Origin: Gammaproteobacteria bacterium
Lineage (GTDB): Bacteria; Pseudomonadota; Gammaproteobacteria; Pseudomonadales; Azotimanducaceae
Assembly (NCBI GenBank): GCA_018666555.1
Contig: JABIZD010000170.1
Span: 1-33,604 of the forward strand
Direction: 5' to 3'
Length of the DNA stretch: 33,604 bases
Shown here: positions 8,879 through 16,660 of the stretch, piece by piece
How positions within the stretch are numbered: position 1 is the first letter of the stretch
How the letters are laid out: each line of letters starts with the position of its first letter
Made by a program: the position numbers and the translations under genes
Notes under the pieces: generated by a model
Told to the model about the DNA's origin: nothing
The model's input: only the letters and a program-made list of their open reading frames with translations
Database searches by the model: none

Positions 8879-8897
8879 ATGTCACTATTAGTGACAT
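8879..8897. promoter_or_regulatory. Perfect 19-bp palindrome, probable TetR operator
   Basis: ATGTCACTATTAGTGACAT is a perfect inverted repeat about a central T. It lies between the selenoprotein (leftward) and the TetR gene (rightward) and overlaps the -35 hexamer of the TetR promoter, the usual arrangement for an autorepressing TetR protein. A related half-site, TTAGTGTCAT, follows at 8925-8934. Confidence 0.7.
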
Positions 8898-8920
8898 AAT
8901 AAGCAGCGATTAAATATAAT
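8891..8920 (+). promoter_or_regulatory. Sigma-70-type promoter of the TetR-yeiH unit
   Basis: A -35 element GTGACA (8891-8896) and a perfect -10 TATAAT (8915-8920) are separated by 18 bases. Transcription would begin about 8927, only about a dozen bases before the ATG at 8939, leaving almost no leader and no clear Shine-Dalgarno sequence. The -35 element is part of the palindromic operator. Confidence 0.65.
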
Positions 8921-8938
8921 GCAGTTAGTGTCATCCTA

Positions 8939-9535
8939 ATGAGTGAAGTCAGAGCACTAAAATTAGACGGGCGGGTGGAACGCACTGCAGCGACACACGA
9001 AAAAATTCTCAGCATCACTCGTGAATTGATTCTGACGGGAAACATAGACCCTACCGCGCGCGAAATTGCTGAAGCAACAGCCATCACCACCAGAACGCTG
9101 TTTCGGCATTTTTCCGACATGGAGTCCCTGCACCGCAGCTTAATCGAAGATGCAGGAACAAAAGCTGCGGCTGTCATGGATGACCCCTTTCCCGATCAAA
9201 CAGCAAGCAGTTGGCGAGACCAGATGCAGATCGTTATTACAAGGCGTGTTCGGGTATTCGAGTCACTGCTGCCGCTTTATATTTCAACCATCTGGAGCCG
9301 GCACCGCGCATCGACTTCAGGATCTCAAAGGGATAGTGGCATAAAACGGCGAAGAAAAAGACTGATGGAAGTGCTACCCAGGGGAATAACACAGGATCAG
9401 ATATTATTTGAAGTGATTGATGGCGTACTCGGTATCGAATATTGGATTAGCTTGCGTCGAGATCAGAGACTCAGTGTCTCCAAGGCAACCAGAGTGCTAA
9501 GGCTCGCAGTGGAAAGGCTCACGGCACATGGGTAA
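8939..9535 (+). CDS. TetR/AcrR-family transcriptional regulator
   Basis: The 198-residue protein has a TetR-type DNA-binding helix-turn-helix at about residues 18-62. It contains REIAEATAITTRTLFRHFSDMESLHRSLIEDA, with the characteristic TLFRHF recognition helix. The remaining residues form the helical ligand and dimer domain, which does not reveal the ligand. A strong promoter with an embedded palindrome precedes it, so autorepression is likely. The divergent selenoprotein/dioxygenase unit shares the intergenic region and may be a second target. Its end overlaps the start of the exporter gene by 8 bases, so the regulator and exporter are translated from one message. Confidence 0.88.
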   Translation: MSEVRALKLDGRVERTAATHEKILSITRELILTGNIDPTAREIAEATAITTRTLFRHFSDMESLHRSLIEDAGTKAAAVMDDPFPDQTASSWRDQMQIVITRRVRVFESLLPLYISTIWSRHRASTSGSQRDSGIKRRRKRLMEVLPRGITQDQILFEVIDGVLGIEYWISLRRDQRLSVSKATRVLRLAVERLTAHG

Positions 9536-10547
9536 GTCACTGAGAGAAATACGTTTGCCTGATTTGCAAGCGCATTTTCAGCGTTTATTGCCAGGATTGA
9601 TGGTCGCATTTACGGTTGGCTTTGCCGCCAGTTTCCTTGGTGAGCACTATAGTGCGCCATCGTTATTGTTCGCTCTCCTGCTTGGCCTTTCACTCGGGTT
9701 TATCTATGAGGATGGGCGGTCCACGCAAGGCATTGATTTTTGTGCCAGAACTATCCTGAGGCTTGCTGTCGCCCTGTTGGGTTTTCGAATTGCCTTGACG
9801 GACCTTTTGGTATTGGGCTGGCAGGTGCTGGCACTTATCCTGGTCGGCGTAACCTTGACCATTTTCTTTGGTGTGATGATTACCCGTGTGGCAGGAATGA
9901 ATAAACAATTCGGTCTTCTATCCAGTGGTGCGGTTGCAATATGTGGTGCATCAGCGGCGCTGGCTATTTCGGCGGTACTGCCAAATGACAAGACCAAGGA
10001 GCGAGATACGGCATTTGTGGTCGTCGGTGTGACAACGCTTTCCACACTGGTTATGATCATTTATCCGATTGTCAGTACATCTATTGGATTATCAGATACT
10101 GCCGCTGGCGTCTTTATCGGTGCCACCATTCATGACGTTGCTCAAGTGGTTGGTGCCGGTTATTCGGTATCAGAAACAACCGGTGATGTTGCGACGGTTA
10201 CCAAGCTAATAAGAGTTTCATTGCTGTTGCCGGTAGTGCTAATCGTCGGACTGGTTTATCGAAAATCAAAACTAGAAATGCAAGAGAAACCGCCACTGCT
10301 GCCAGGATTTCTTGTGGTATTTCTTGTTTTTTCCTGTGCTAACAGCTTCATCGATTTACCTGAATTGTTATTAAGTAGTGCCAATGTGATGTCTCAGTAC
10401 TGTCTTATTGCTGCTATTGCTGCCGTCGGACTGAAGTCAAACCTGAAAAGCCTGGTGGCCGTGGGTTGGCGGCCGGTAGCGTTGATGAGTTTGGAAACCA
10501 TCTGGCTGGCCGGTCTTACACTGGCTGGATTGTCTATGCTGGATTAA
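9528..10547 (+). CDS. YeiH/UPF0324-family membrane protein, putative sulfate exporter
   Basis: The 339-residue inner-membrane protein has about ten hydrophobic segments. Conserved family stretches are visible: LRLAVALLGFRIAL, GAVAICGASAALAISAVL, and GATIHDVAQVVGAGYSVSE, all of which match UPF0324 (YeiH). Relatives are annotated as putative sulfate or sulfite exporters and have been linked to sulfonate breakdown. That role is known for only a few members, so the substrate here is inferred. It overlaps the TetR gene by 8 bases, implying the regulator controls export. A TauD-type dioxygenase and a sulfatase nearby could supply sulfite or sulfate. Confidence 0.88.
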   Translation: MGKSLREIRLPDLQAHFQRLLPGLMVAFTVGFAASFLGEHYSAPSLLFALLLGLSLGFIYEDGRSTQGIDFCARTILRLAVALLGFRIALTDLLVLGWQVLALILVGVTLTIFFGVMITRVAGMNKQFGLLSSGAVAICGASAALAISAVLPNDKTKERDTAFVVVGVTTLSTLVMIIYPIVSTSIGLSDTAAGVFIGATIHDVAQVVGAGYSVSETTGDVATVTKLIRVSLLLPVVLIVGLVYRKSKLEMQEKPPLLPGFLVVFLVFSCANSFIDLPELLLSSANVMSQYCLIAAIAAVGLKSNLKSLVAVGWRPVALMSLETIWLAGLTLAGLSMLD

Positions 10548-10577
10548 AACCGAAGAGCATAGTCTAAAGGACTTTTT

Positions 10578-10709
10578 ATGAAGCTTAAGCATTATTTAGG
10601 TACCTGCGCGTGGCGGGCTGCCGCGTTTAAATTAACAGGAATGTTTGTTAGTCATTGGACTCAGCCAAGCAATCGGTTCTGTCAGCTTGATTCACAAATT
10701 AATGTATAG
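10578..10709 (+). CDS. Possible 43-residue small protein
   Basis: A short frame starts at an ATG preceded at good spacing by AAAGG (10566-10570) and lies 30 bases after the exporter gene. The product is basic and partly hydrophobic, with no recognisable domain. Its 3' end runs into the inverted-repeat motif upstream of the GST. The ribosome site is the only positive evidence; it may equally be chance. Confidence 0.22.
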   Translation: MKLKHYLGTCAWRAAAFKLTGMFVSHWTQPSNRFCQLDSQINV

Positions 10710-10717
10710 CATTATTA
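10696..10717. promoter_or_regulatory. Inverted-repeat motif (copy 2) upstream of the GST/dehalogenase unit
   Basis: This 22-bp copy matches the one at 3613-3634 at 20 positions and keeps TAATG-N5-CATTA (10700-10714). It lies about 60 bases before the split GST gene. Overlapping its right side, 10715-10729 reads TTAGTGTCAGTCCTA, close to TTAGTGTCATCCTA just before the TetR start (8925-8938). The region may therefore be bound by that TetR protein as well. Confidence 0.45.
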
Positions 10718-10774
10718 GTGTCAGTCCTAGCGCCGGTTTCGTTTAGTAGAAACTCACCAACACGGAGAAAGACT

Positions 10775-11466
10775 ATGGCCGGTCTGATTGTTTACGGTAC
10801 GCCCGTATCCCCATTTGTGCGGAAAGTTGAAGCCTTGCTAAGACATCAGAATGCTGCCTATGAGTTTAAAACATTAATATAATGGCCATGCCTGACTGGT
10901 ATGCGGAGATCAGCCCGGCAGGTAGGATTCCTGTGCTACGGGACAAGGCTATTGGAACTGAAGGGGTGGCGGGCACCATCGCAGATTCGTCAGCGATCTG
11001 TGCCTACCTGGAAAAGAAACTCTCTGCTGGTCTTTATGCAGATTCAGTATTTGATACCGGCCGAGCGGTGTGGCTGGAAGAATATGCTGACACGGAACTG
11101 GCGCAGCCGCTAGGCATGAAACTGTTTAGACCCATTATGTTTCCGCGGTTTGCCGGCAAGGAATCGGATCTCGAGACTGCACGACATATCTATCAGGAAG
11201 AGTTACCCAGACATTTTGATTACCTTGAAGATGCGCTCGCTGGTAATGAGTTTTTTGTTGGCAATCAATATTCGATTGCAGATATCGCAATTGCTGCTCA
11301 GTTCACCCAGTTGGATCTGGTTGTGGGTTTGCCGAATGCGATCCGTTGGCCGGCACTGGCCAGACATACCCAAGCTACCAAGCAGCGACCAGGATTTGTC
11401 GATAACCTGGCCGCCTGTTCGAAGATGCTGGGCCGGGTGATTCCGGAAAAAGTAGATTTGTCGTGA
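10775..11466 (+). pseudogene. Glutathione S-transferase split by a one-base frameshift
   Basis: The first 35 codons (10775-10882) encode a GST N-terminus with TPVSPFVRKVEALL, then stop at TAA (10880-10882). The rest continues in another frame from 10882, MAMPDWYAEISPAGRIPVLRD, through a complete GST C-terminal domain ending at 11466. Adding one A near 10876 would restore KTLNIMAMPDW, so a single-base deletion or a sequencing error is the simplest reading. The stop and the next ATG share a base (TAATG), so coupled reinitiation could still yield two pieces. An AGGAG-like GGAGA precedes the first ATG. Its end overlaps the dehalogenase start by 4 bases. Without the break it would be a normal-length GST of about 230 residues. 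Confidence 0.8.
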
Positions 11467-12500
11467 GTTACACCGTTTTTACGACAGAAGATGGGCGTGA
11501 TTTTGTCCGCACTCCAGATGAATGCTTCGATAACCTGCCTGACTTCCCTTATCTGCCGCATTATGTGGAAATTGATGGCTTGCGTATGCACTATGTGGAT
11601 GAAGGTCCCAAAGATGCTGAGGTGGTACTGTTGTTACACGGCCAGCCGGATTGGTCCTATCTGTATCGAAAAATGATCCCAGGCATTGTCCAGGCAGGGT
11701 ATCGTGTTATAGTGCCCGATATGATTGGCATGGGGCGCTCGGATAAGCCCACAGATATTCATACCCATACTGTTTATGGGCACGCTGCCTGGTGGCTTGA
11801 ATTGATCAACCAACTGGCGCTTCAGAACATTACCCTGTTTGGCCAGGACTGGGGCGGGTTTACCGGTCTGCAGGTGGTTGCGCATCACCCGGAATACTTC
11901 CGCCGAGTCCTAATCTCAAATAGCGGTCTATTCCTCATGCCTGAGCCGATTTTGAATGTCCCTCAGGGGATCAATCGTCAAGACTATCCGGTTGACCCGG
12001 ATGCGGAGATCCGGACCTTCGATGATTTTGTGGCTAACTGTGCAGCCAAGGGCCTTATCAAGGAAGACATGTCTGAATTTTTTCAGGCCTGGATGCTTTA
12101 TGCATTGACGGGCCCGGAATTAAAGGCCAGCGATAATTTGCGCAGAGACTTCGGTGGAATTGAACTGACAGATGATGAGGCGCGAGCCTATGATGCGCCG
12201 TTCCCTGATGAGGTATTCATGACCGGGATCAGAACGCTACCCAGTATGGGGTCGATGATCGATACTGATAAGAGTCTGGCTGCCTGGGAGGCCCTTAAAC
12301 AATTTGAAAAGCCATTTTTGACCGTGTTTGGCGAGTACGACCTGTTGGTAGGTTCGAAGAAGACGCAGGATGCATTGATTAATAATGTGCCCGGTGCAAA
12401 AGGTCTGCCTCATGACCGGATCCCGGCGGGGCACTTCATTCAGGAAACTCAGGGCGAAGAGTTGGCGAGGCGCCTGGTTAATTTTATGACTTCTGTATGA
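11463..12500 (+). CDS. Haloalkane dehalogenase-type alpha/beta hydrolase (copy 2)
   Basis: The 345-residue paralogue of the enzyme at 2827-1766 shares the N-terminal FxxLPDFPYLPHY segment and HGQPDWSYLYRKMIP. The oxyanion motif HGQP is at residues 59-62. The nucleophile is Asp129 in GQDWGG, with Trp130 beside it for halide binding. The acid is probably Asp293 in GEYDLL, and the base His324 in AGHFIQE. The GTG start overlaps the GST stop (GTGA), so translation is coupled to the GST. Pairing with glutathione transferases supports a role in handling halogenated or epoxide compounds. The true substrate cannot be read from sequence. Confidence 0.87.
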   Translation: MSYTVFTTEDGRDFVRTPDECFDNLPDFPYLPHYVEIDGLRMHYVDEGPKDAEVVLLLHGQPDWSYLYRKMIPGIVQAGYRVIVPDMIGMGRSDKPTDIHTHTVYGHAAWWLELINQLALQNITLFGQDWGGFTGLQVVAHHPEYFRRVLISNSGLFLMPEPILNVPQGINRQDYPVDPDAEIRTFDDFVANCAAKGLIKEDMSEFFQAWMLYALTGPELKASDNLRRDFGGIELTDDEARAYDAPFPDEVFMTGIRTLPSMGSMIDTDKSLAAWEALKQFEKPFLTVFGEYDLLVGSKKTQDALINNVPGAKGLPHDRIPAGHFIQETQGEELARRLVNFMTSV

Positions 12501-12571
12501 GCTAAAGGTAGTCTCAGCAGATCGCATCGCTGGTTTTGAAAAATGATATGAATATCAGGCAGGAAATCCCC

Positions 12572-13201
12572 ATGAAAAGACTTCACTTTTGGTTAATTGC
12601 GGCAGTTTTGTATGTTGCTTTCTTCAGTTGGTATACCAGTTTTGAAGGCCCAATGCGCGAGGATGAAATTAACAAAGTGTTACAACGGGTTGAGCAGAAT
12701 GGACGTTCAGAACAGTCTTTAGAGATACTAGAGCATTTTATGCGGACCGACACAGGCAATGACTTTATTATGGTCAACCTGCTGGACATGAATGAGTCGC
12801 CGCCTGAATTACCGGCCACTGGGCCAGGAGCCGATGCCATGCAATTAATTAATCATTATATGGAGCACATGTATCCAGCCCAGTTTAGACGCGCCAGCCA
12901 TCCAGTATTTTTTGGCAGGGCAGTGGCGGATGCCATGGATATTTCAGGAGTAGAAGGCGCTAACCATTGGGATCAGGGCGCGTTGTTTCGATACCGAAGT
13001 CGACGAGACATCATTGCCATTGCAACTAATCCAGCCTTTGATGAAAGACATGACTATAAAATGGCGGCCTTAACCAAGACAATTGCATTTCCGGTTGAGC
13101 CGGTACTTCATCCAGGGGATGCCAGGATAATCGTCGGCCTGCTGGTATTTTCAATTTTTTCATTGCTGGATCTGTTTATTTACAGACCAAGATCGCCGTG
13201 A
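12572..13201 (+). CDS. Bitopic membrane protein with a DUF1330-like alpha/beta domain
   Basis: The 209-residue product starts at ATG 12572, where AGGAAA (12561-12566) gives a sensible ribosome site; a longer reading from 12536 lacks one. A hydrophobic helix (about residues 4-20) is followed by a soluble part and a second helix near the C-terminus (IIVGLLVFSIFSLLDLFIY). The middle, from FIMVNLLDMNE through FFGRAVADAM to DQGALFRYRSRRDIIAIATNPAFDERHDYKMAALTKTIAFPV, resembles the dimeric alpha/beta-barrel (DUF1330/EthD-like) fold. The family match is by eye only. It sits within the GST-dehalogenase unit, so a related role is likely but unproven. Confidence 0.72.
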   Translation: MKRLHFWLIAAVLYVAFFSWYTSFEGPMREDEINKVLQRVEQNGRSEQSLEILEHFMRTDTGNDFIMVNLLDMNESPPELPATGPGADAMQLINHYMEHMYPAQFRRASHPVFFGRAVADAMDISGVEGANHWDQGALFRYRSRRDIIAIATNPAFDERHDYKMAALTKTIAFPVEPVLHPGDARIIVGLLVFSIFSLLDLFIYRPRSP

Positions 13202-13247
13202 TAGATAGCCCCCGAGGAATGACCCATTTTTAAATGAGATTGACAAA

Positions 13248-14366
13248 ATGAGTAACATAACCCTCTATGGTAGTTCTCTTTCTCTGTATACGGGTAGGGC
13301 TCGCAGTTATCTGATAAAAGCTGGCCTCGATTATAGGGAGGTCACGCCTGTTACCCCAAACTATCGTGACAACATAGTTGCCAGAGCGGGTGGACGCAGG
13401 GGCGTACCTACTATCGAAACTGCAGACGGTGAGGTCATCAGAGATGGTGTTGCCATCGTCGATTATTTTGAGCAAAACAGTGGGCACTTGTATTCACCGA
13501 AGACGCCCAGGCAGAAAATACTGAGCCTGCTATTTGATGTCATCGGTGCCGAAGGGTTACTTCGACCCGCGATGCATTATCGCTGGAATTTCCCGGAGCA
13601 TAATCTAGAGTTCCTGGCATTCCATTTTCAATCCATGGTGCCGCGGGGACCCAATCGAATTGAGCAGGCTGAGAAAGGAGCTAACGCGATGCGAGCAGCC
13701 TGTGCTGCATTCGGTGCGGTACCTGACACCTTTGAACTCGTAGAAACGCTCTATCTTGAATTACTGAAAAAATTAAACCACCACTTTTCTGACTACCCGT
13801 ACCTGTTGGGTGGTAAGCCTTGTGTGGGTGACTTTGGGATGATAGCGCCCTTTTTTGGTCATCTTGGTCGTGACCCTATGCCTCTGTCGATTATGCAGAC
13901 CCGAGCAGTTCGCCTGTTTAGATGGGTTGAAAGAATGAACCGACCAGAACCAGACGTAGGTGAATTCGAAACACAGGATGGCCAGTATCTGCCTTCTGAC
14001 GAAATTCCTGGTTCATTAATTGACGTACTCAAACATCTCGCAATCGATTTCATTCCTGAAACAATTGCAGCGTCGGATTGTATTAATGACTGGATTGATC
14101 AGCAGAAAGATCTCGCTCCCGGCACTGAAGTCATGCGCGGCGTAGGCATCGGTAGCTTTGAGGCCCGTGGTGTAAGGGTTAATGCCTTGGCACAACCTTT
14201 CCGGTTTTACCTGCTCAAACGGTTGCAGGACTACTACACGCAATTGGATAAGAAAGCACAAGTATCTGTCTCAGACATGCTTGCCTCATGCGATATGCTG
14301 GATGTCCTGGATATTAAATTATCGCGCGGTATTGAGCGTCATAACAACCTTGAGGTGTGGCGATAA
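13248..14366 (+). CDS. Long glutathione S-transferase family protein (paralogue 2)
   Basis: The 372-residue protein has an N-terminal GST thioredoxin-like domain (MSNITLYGSSLSLYTGRARSYL, and GGRRGVPTIETADG carrying the cis-Pro near residue 54). A helical domain contains AMHYRWNF and PYLLGGKPCVGDFGMIAPF, and there is a C-terminal extension of about 120 residues. It shares this architecture with the GST at 3664-4701, including the HYRW element. It is the last gene of the GST-dehalogenase-membrane protein unit, 46 bases after its neighbour. The extension contains GVGIGSFEARGVRVNALAQPFRFYLLKRLQDYY, with no domain I recognise. Substrate unknown. Confidence 0.8.
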   Translation: MSNITLYGSSLSLYTGRARSYLIKAGLDYREVTPVTPNYRDNIVARAGGRRGVPTIETADGEVIRDGVAIVDYFEQNSGHLYSPKTPRQKILSLLFDVIGAEGLLRPAMHYRWNFPEHNLEFLAFHFQSMVPRGPNRIEQAEKGANAMRAACAAFGAVPDTFELVETLYLELLKKLNHHFSDYPYLLGGKPCVGDFGMIAPFFGHLGRDPMPLSIMQTRAVRLFRWVERMNRPEPDVGEFETQDGQYLPSDEIPGSLIDVLKHLAIDFIPETIAASDCINDWIDQQKDLAPGTEVMRGVGIGSFEARGVRVNALAQPFRFYLLKRLQDYYTQLDKKAQVSVSDMLASCDMLDVLDIKLSRGIERHNNLEVWR

Positions 14367-14525
14367 TGGGTAGGCTCACCATAACCAATGGCCATTAGTG
14401 ACCTATCAACAGGGTTGGTTGCAGGCACACGAATTGATCCTCTGGGCGACTGATTATACCTTGCTCACTATCCGAACCTGAATCCTATAGCCTGTCGTTC
14501 AAAGTCCGTATAGTCGTAGGTTGTT

Positions 14526-15044
14526 TTGTACGAGATTGCATTGATATCGGCGTTGTTGGGTTTTAAACCCGCAGCTAAGTTGAATCTTTCTAATCGTCTT
14601 TTTGTTGTATTAATTTTTGTATTGTCAGGTTCTGGTACTACATCTGCTAATACAGATTCTCCACCCATACTAATTGCGCCTTTGTCTGATTGGGAAGTGA
14701 CAGGCTATGCTCTCAGTTTCACATGGCAAAGGCAGTCGTTTCTCCCATAAGAGGAATCCTCATCACAGGCCTGGTCAGTAAATTCCTATCAGCCCCAGGT
14801 CTCAAGCACGGCCGACTTCTCCGTCCTCACCATAGACGAAATCCAAATCGCTCCAGGTCAAGATCGGAGTCGGATTGAACCTGGTGATGGGAATGATGAA
14901 GAAGCCCTCGAAATAATGGAAATGCTCTAGTACTGGACCGAAATCGTCCATATGCCAAAAGTGCTGCTACCTGCAGGGCAATGGGTTTGGCGGGTACGCT
15001 GAGTCAGCTATCCGGAACCGCAATTCCCCACAGCTATTTGTTAG
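14526..15044 (+). pseudogene. Decayed secreted protein with Ig/Fn3-like N-terminal domain
   Basis: One frame reads through 14526-15044 with three internal stops: TAA 14748, TAG 14928 and TGA 15000. It keeps recognisable content throughout. A signal-peptide-like stretch (LFVVLIFVLSGSGTTSA) is followed by PPILIAPLSDWEVTGYALSFTW, then VSSTADFSVLTIDEIQI and LLPAGQWVWRVR. This order (P-x-L..P, FxW, VSTxxDFS, LPAGxWxWRVR) is what Ig/Fn3-like N-terminal modules of secreted polysaccharide-acting proteins show. The family assignment is an inference, but the mix of all three stop codons argues for decay rather than recoding. This accounts for most of the 740-base gap between the GST and dgkA. Confidence 0.5.
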
Positions 15045-15107
15045 GCTCAATTGATACTGAAAATCAGAGTCTTTGGCTGCATTCGAACGCTGAGGCGGGA
15101 ATGAGTA

Positions 15108-15476
15108 TTACAGGTAAATATCTCCGAGAATGGTAACCCAGCTTAGACCTGTGATGACAATGGCGATAAACACCGCAGCCGAACCCATATCCTTGGCTCT
15201 CCCGGAAAGTTCATGCAGTTCCCCGCCAAAGCGATCAACCACAGCCTCGATGGCGCTGTTGACCAATTCAGCGAGCAGGAGCAATAGCAATGGTACCACC
15301 AGGAGTAGAAATTCCACCCCATCCCGCGCCAGCCAGATGGCCAGTGGCAGTCCGATTACGGCGATGGTGACCTCCTGACGAAAGGCAGCCTCGTGTCGCC
15401 AGGCTGCTTTGATACCAAGCCAGGAGTATCTTGTTGCTGAAATCATGCGGGCCAGGCCCTTTTCACCAGGTTTCAT
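15108..15476 (-). CDS. dgkA: Diacylglycerol kinase (DgkA family)
   Basis: The small inner-membrane enzyme phosphorylates diacylglycerol to phosphatidic acid, recycling lipid released during membrane-derived glucan synthesis. The length (122 residues) and three hydrophobic segments fit DgkA. The conserved catalytic segment reads ELVNSAIEAVVDR (Glu70, Asn73, Glu77, Asp81), followed by RAKDMGSAAV. Glu29 and Glu35 in WRHEAAFRQE match the N-terminal amphipathic helix residues. It stands alone between a decayed gene and an unassigned stretch. Confidence 0.93.
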   Translation of the reverse strand: MKPGEKGLARMISATRYSWLGIKAAWRHEAAFRQEVTIAVIGLPLAIWLARDGVEFLLLVVPLLLLLLAELVNSAIEAVVDRFGGELHELSGRAKDMGSAAVFIAIVITGLSWVTILGDIYL

Positions 15477-15925
15477 GTCTGTGTTACCTCTTGCTCAAAT
15501 CTGTTTTCTAGCGTTGAGTGTGCGAGTTTATCTCAGACACGGTCTTATTTTGGAAAGTTTTTGTTGGTGAGTGGTCTGCTTGGTTTACCAGACTCATACA
15601 ACAAGGGCAGCAATTGGCTTGTGTTAACAGGCAGTTACCAGAGGTTTGGAAGCCGTTATCTGATTTTTTTTCAGGGCTGATCTTCAGTATCCTGGCGAGG
15701 GAGAACCAGTTTTAAGAACTTGCCTGGGTCGAGTAGGGATTCATTTTACTGAACTAGCGTTGCGCCATTGCCTGTTAGTCACCTTTCTCTGTCGAGAGGA
15801 TGTGGCAGGTCACTGCATTTGACTACCAGCTGAGTATTTGGTTCGAGAAGGGTGGTTGCACCAATGAATGCGCCGGGAATCCAGTGAAGGCCAGGATTAG
15901 TTGGCCATCACTGCAAAGAGCCAGA
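15477..15925. other. Unassigned intergenic stretch
   Basis: No convincing gene is seen on either strand. The longest frame (15518-15715, 65 codons) has no ribosome site and no family resemblance. I found no strong hairpin, repeat or RNA signature. Confidence 0.5.
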
Positions 15926-16411
15926 TTATTTGGTCGCTGATAAATGGGTATGCACTATTTTCCAGTCGCCTTTGATCTTAAATAACACCATCGTCCCGGT
16001 CTGGTAAAATGAAGTCATTGCGCCTTGTCCGGCGCGAACACTTTCCACGCTGTTGGTGGTATTGATGACTCTGTAGAAACTGCTAACCGCTGAGTTGCCA
16101 TTAACCCGAACCATGATGTCCTCGACGGTGGCAATTCTCTCGACGTCAGGGCGAGCTTTCTTGAGGACATTGTTACCTGCTGTTTGTATGGCCATGGACT
16201 TAGCATTATTAGTGTATCTCATGCCGCTGGCGATATAGGTGCGATCACTGGCCATGAGTTTGGCCTGTTCGGTTAAATCAAGGGTTTCTGAGTTGATATA
16301 TTTATGGATGACTGCTTTAACATCGGCAACGTCGTCGGCGTTGGCAATGGCGGCAGTAAAAAGAGCCAATAGGATCAAGAAATTGAAGGTATATTTTTTG
16401 TTGGTACGCAT
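15926..16411 (-). CDS. Secreted SnoaL/NTF2-like (DUF4440-type) protein
   Basis: A 161-residue protein with a clear signal peptide (MRTNKKYTFNFLILLALFTAAIANA, cleavage near residue 25) and one NTF2-like domain. Visible features are VKAVIHKYINSETLDLTEQAKLMASDRTYIA near the start, then the paired strands NGNSAVSSFYRVINTT, MTSFYQTGTMVLFKIKGDWKIVHTHLSA at the end; the closing DWKIVHTHLS is characteristic. AAGGAAG precedes the ATG. Such proteins form a cone-shaped pocket and act as binders or small enzymes; the ligand here is unknown. It is probably periplasmic and monocistronic. Confidence 0.82.
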   Translation of the reverse strand: MRTNKKYTFNFLILLALFTAAIANADDVADVKAVIHKYINSETLDLTEQAKLMASDRTYIASGMRYTNNAKSMAIQTAGNNVLKKARPDVERIATVEDIMVRVNGNSAVSSFYRVINTTNSVESVRAGQGAMTSFYQTGTMVLFKIKGDWKIVHTHLSATK

Positions 16412-16660
16412 AATTTCTTCCTTTATTGTTATGATTTTTTACTATTGAGAAATTATTATACTCAAGGATCACTAAAACATAACCATCAGGGAAATAATTT
16501 TCTGCAGTGGGTCTGTTAAGTATGCGATAGAGCACCCAGGCAGCCGGCCTCGCAGGATATTGAGGTCATGGAAATAGGGCGTTAGCCAATCGCTTGAAAG
16601 AAAGGCTGTGCCTGTTTAATGCTTCGGTCGATGTAATCTTGTCGGCAAGACAGGGTCGGT

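Noticed and set aside
8659-9177. 172-codon frame opposite the TetR gene
   Set aside because: It overlaps the TetR helix-turn-helix and the operator and encodes no recognisable protein.
14526-15044. Multi-selenocysteine or recoded gene
   Set aside because: The three internal stops are TAA, TAG and TGA; no SECIS-like hairpin follows, so decay is simpler.
16201-16220. Third copy of the GCATTATTAGTG motif
   Set aside because: It lies inside the SnoaL-like coding sequence and lacks the TAATG left arm.
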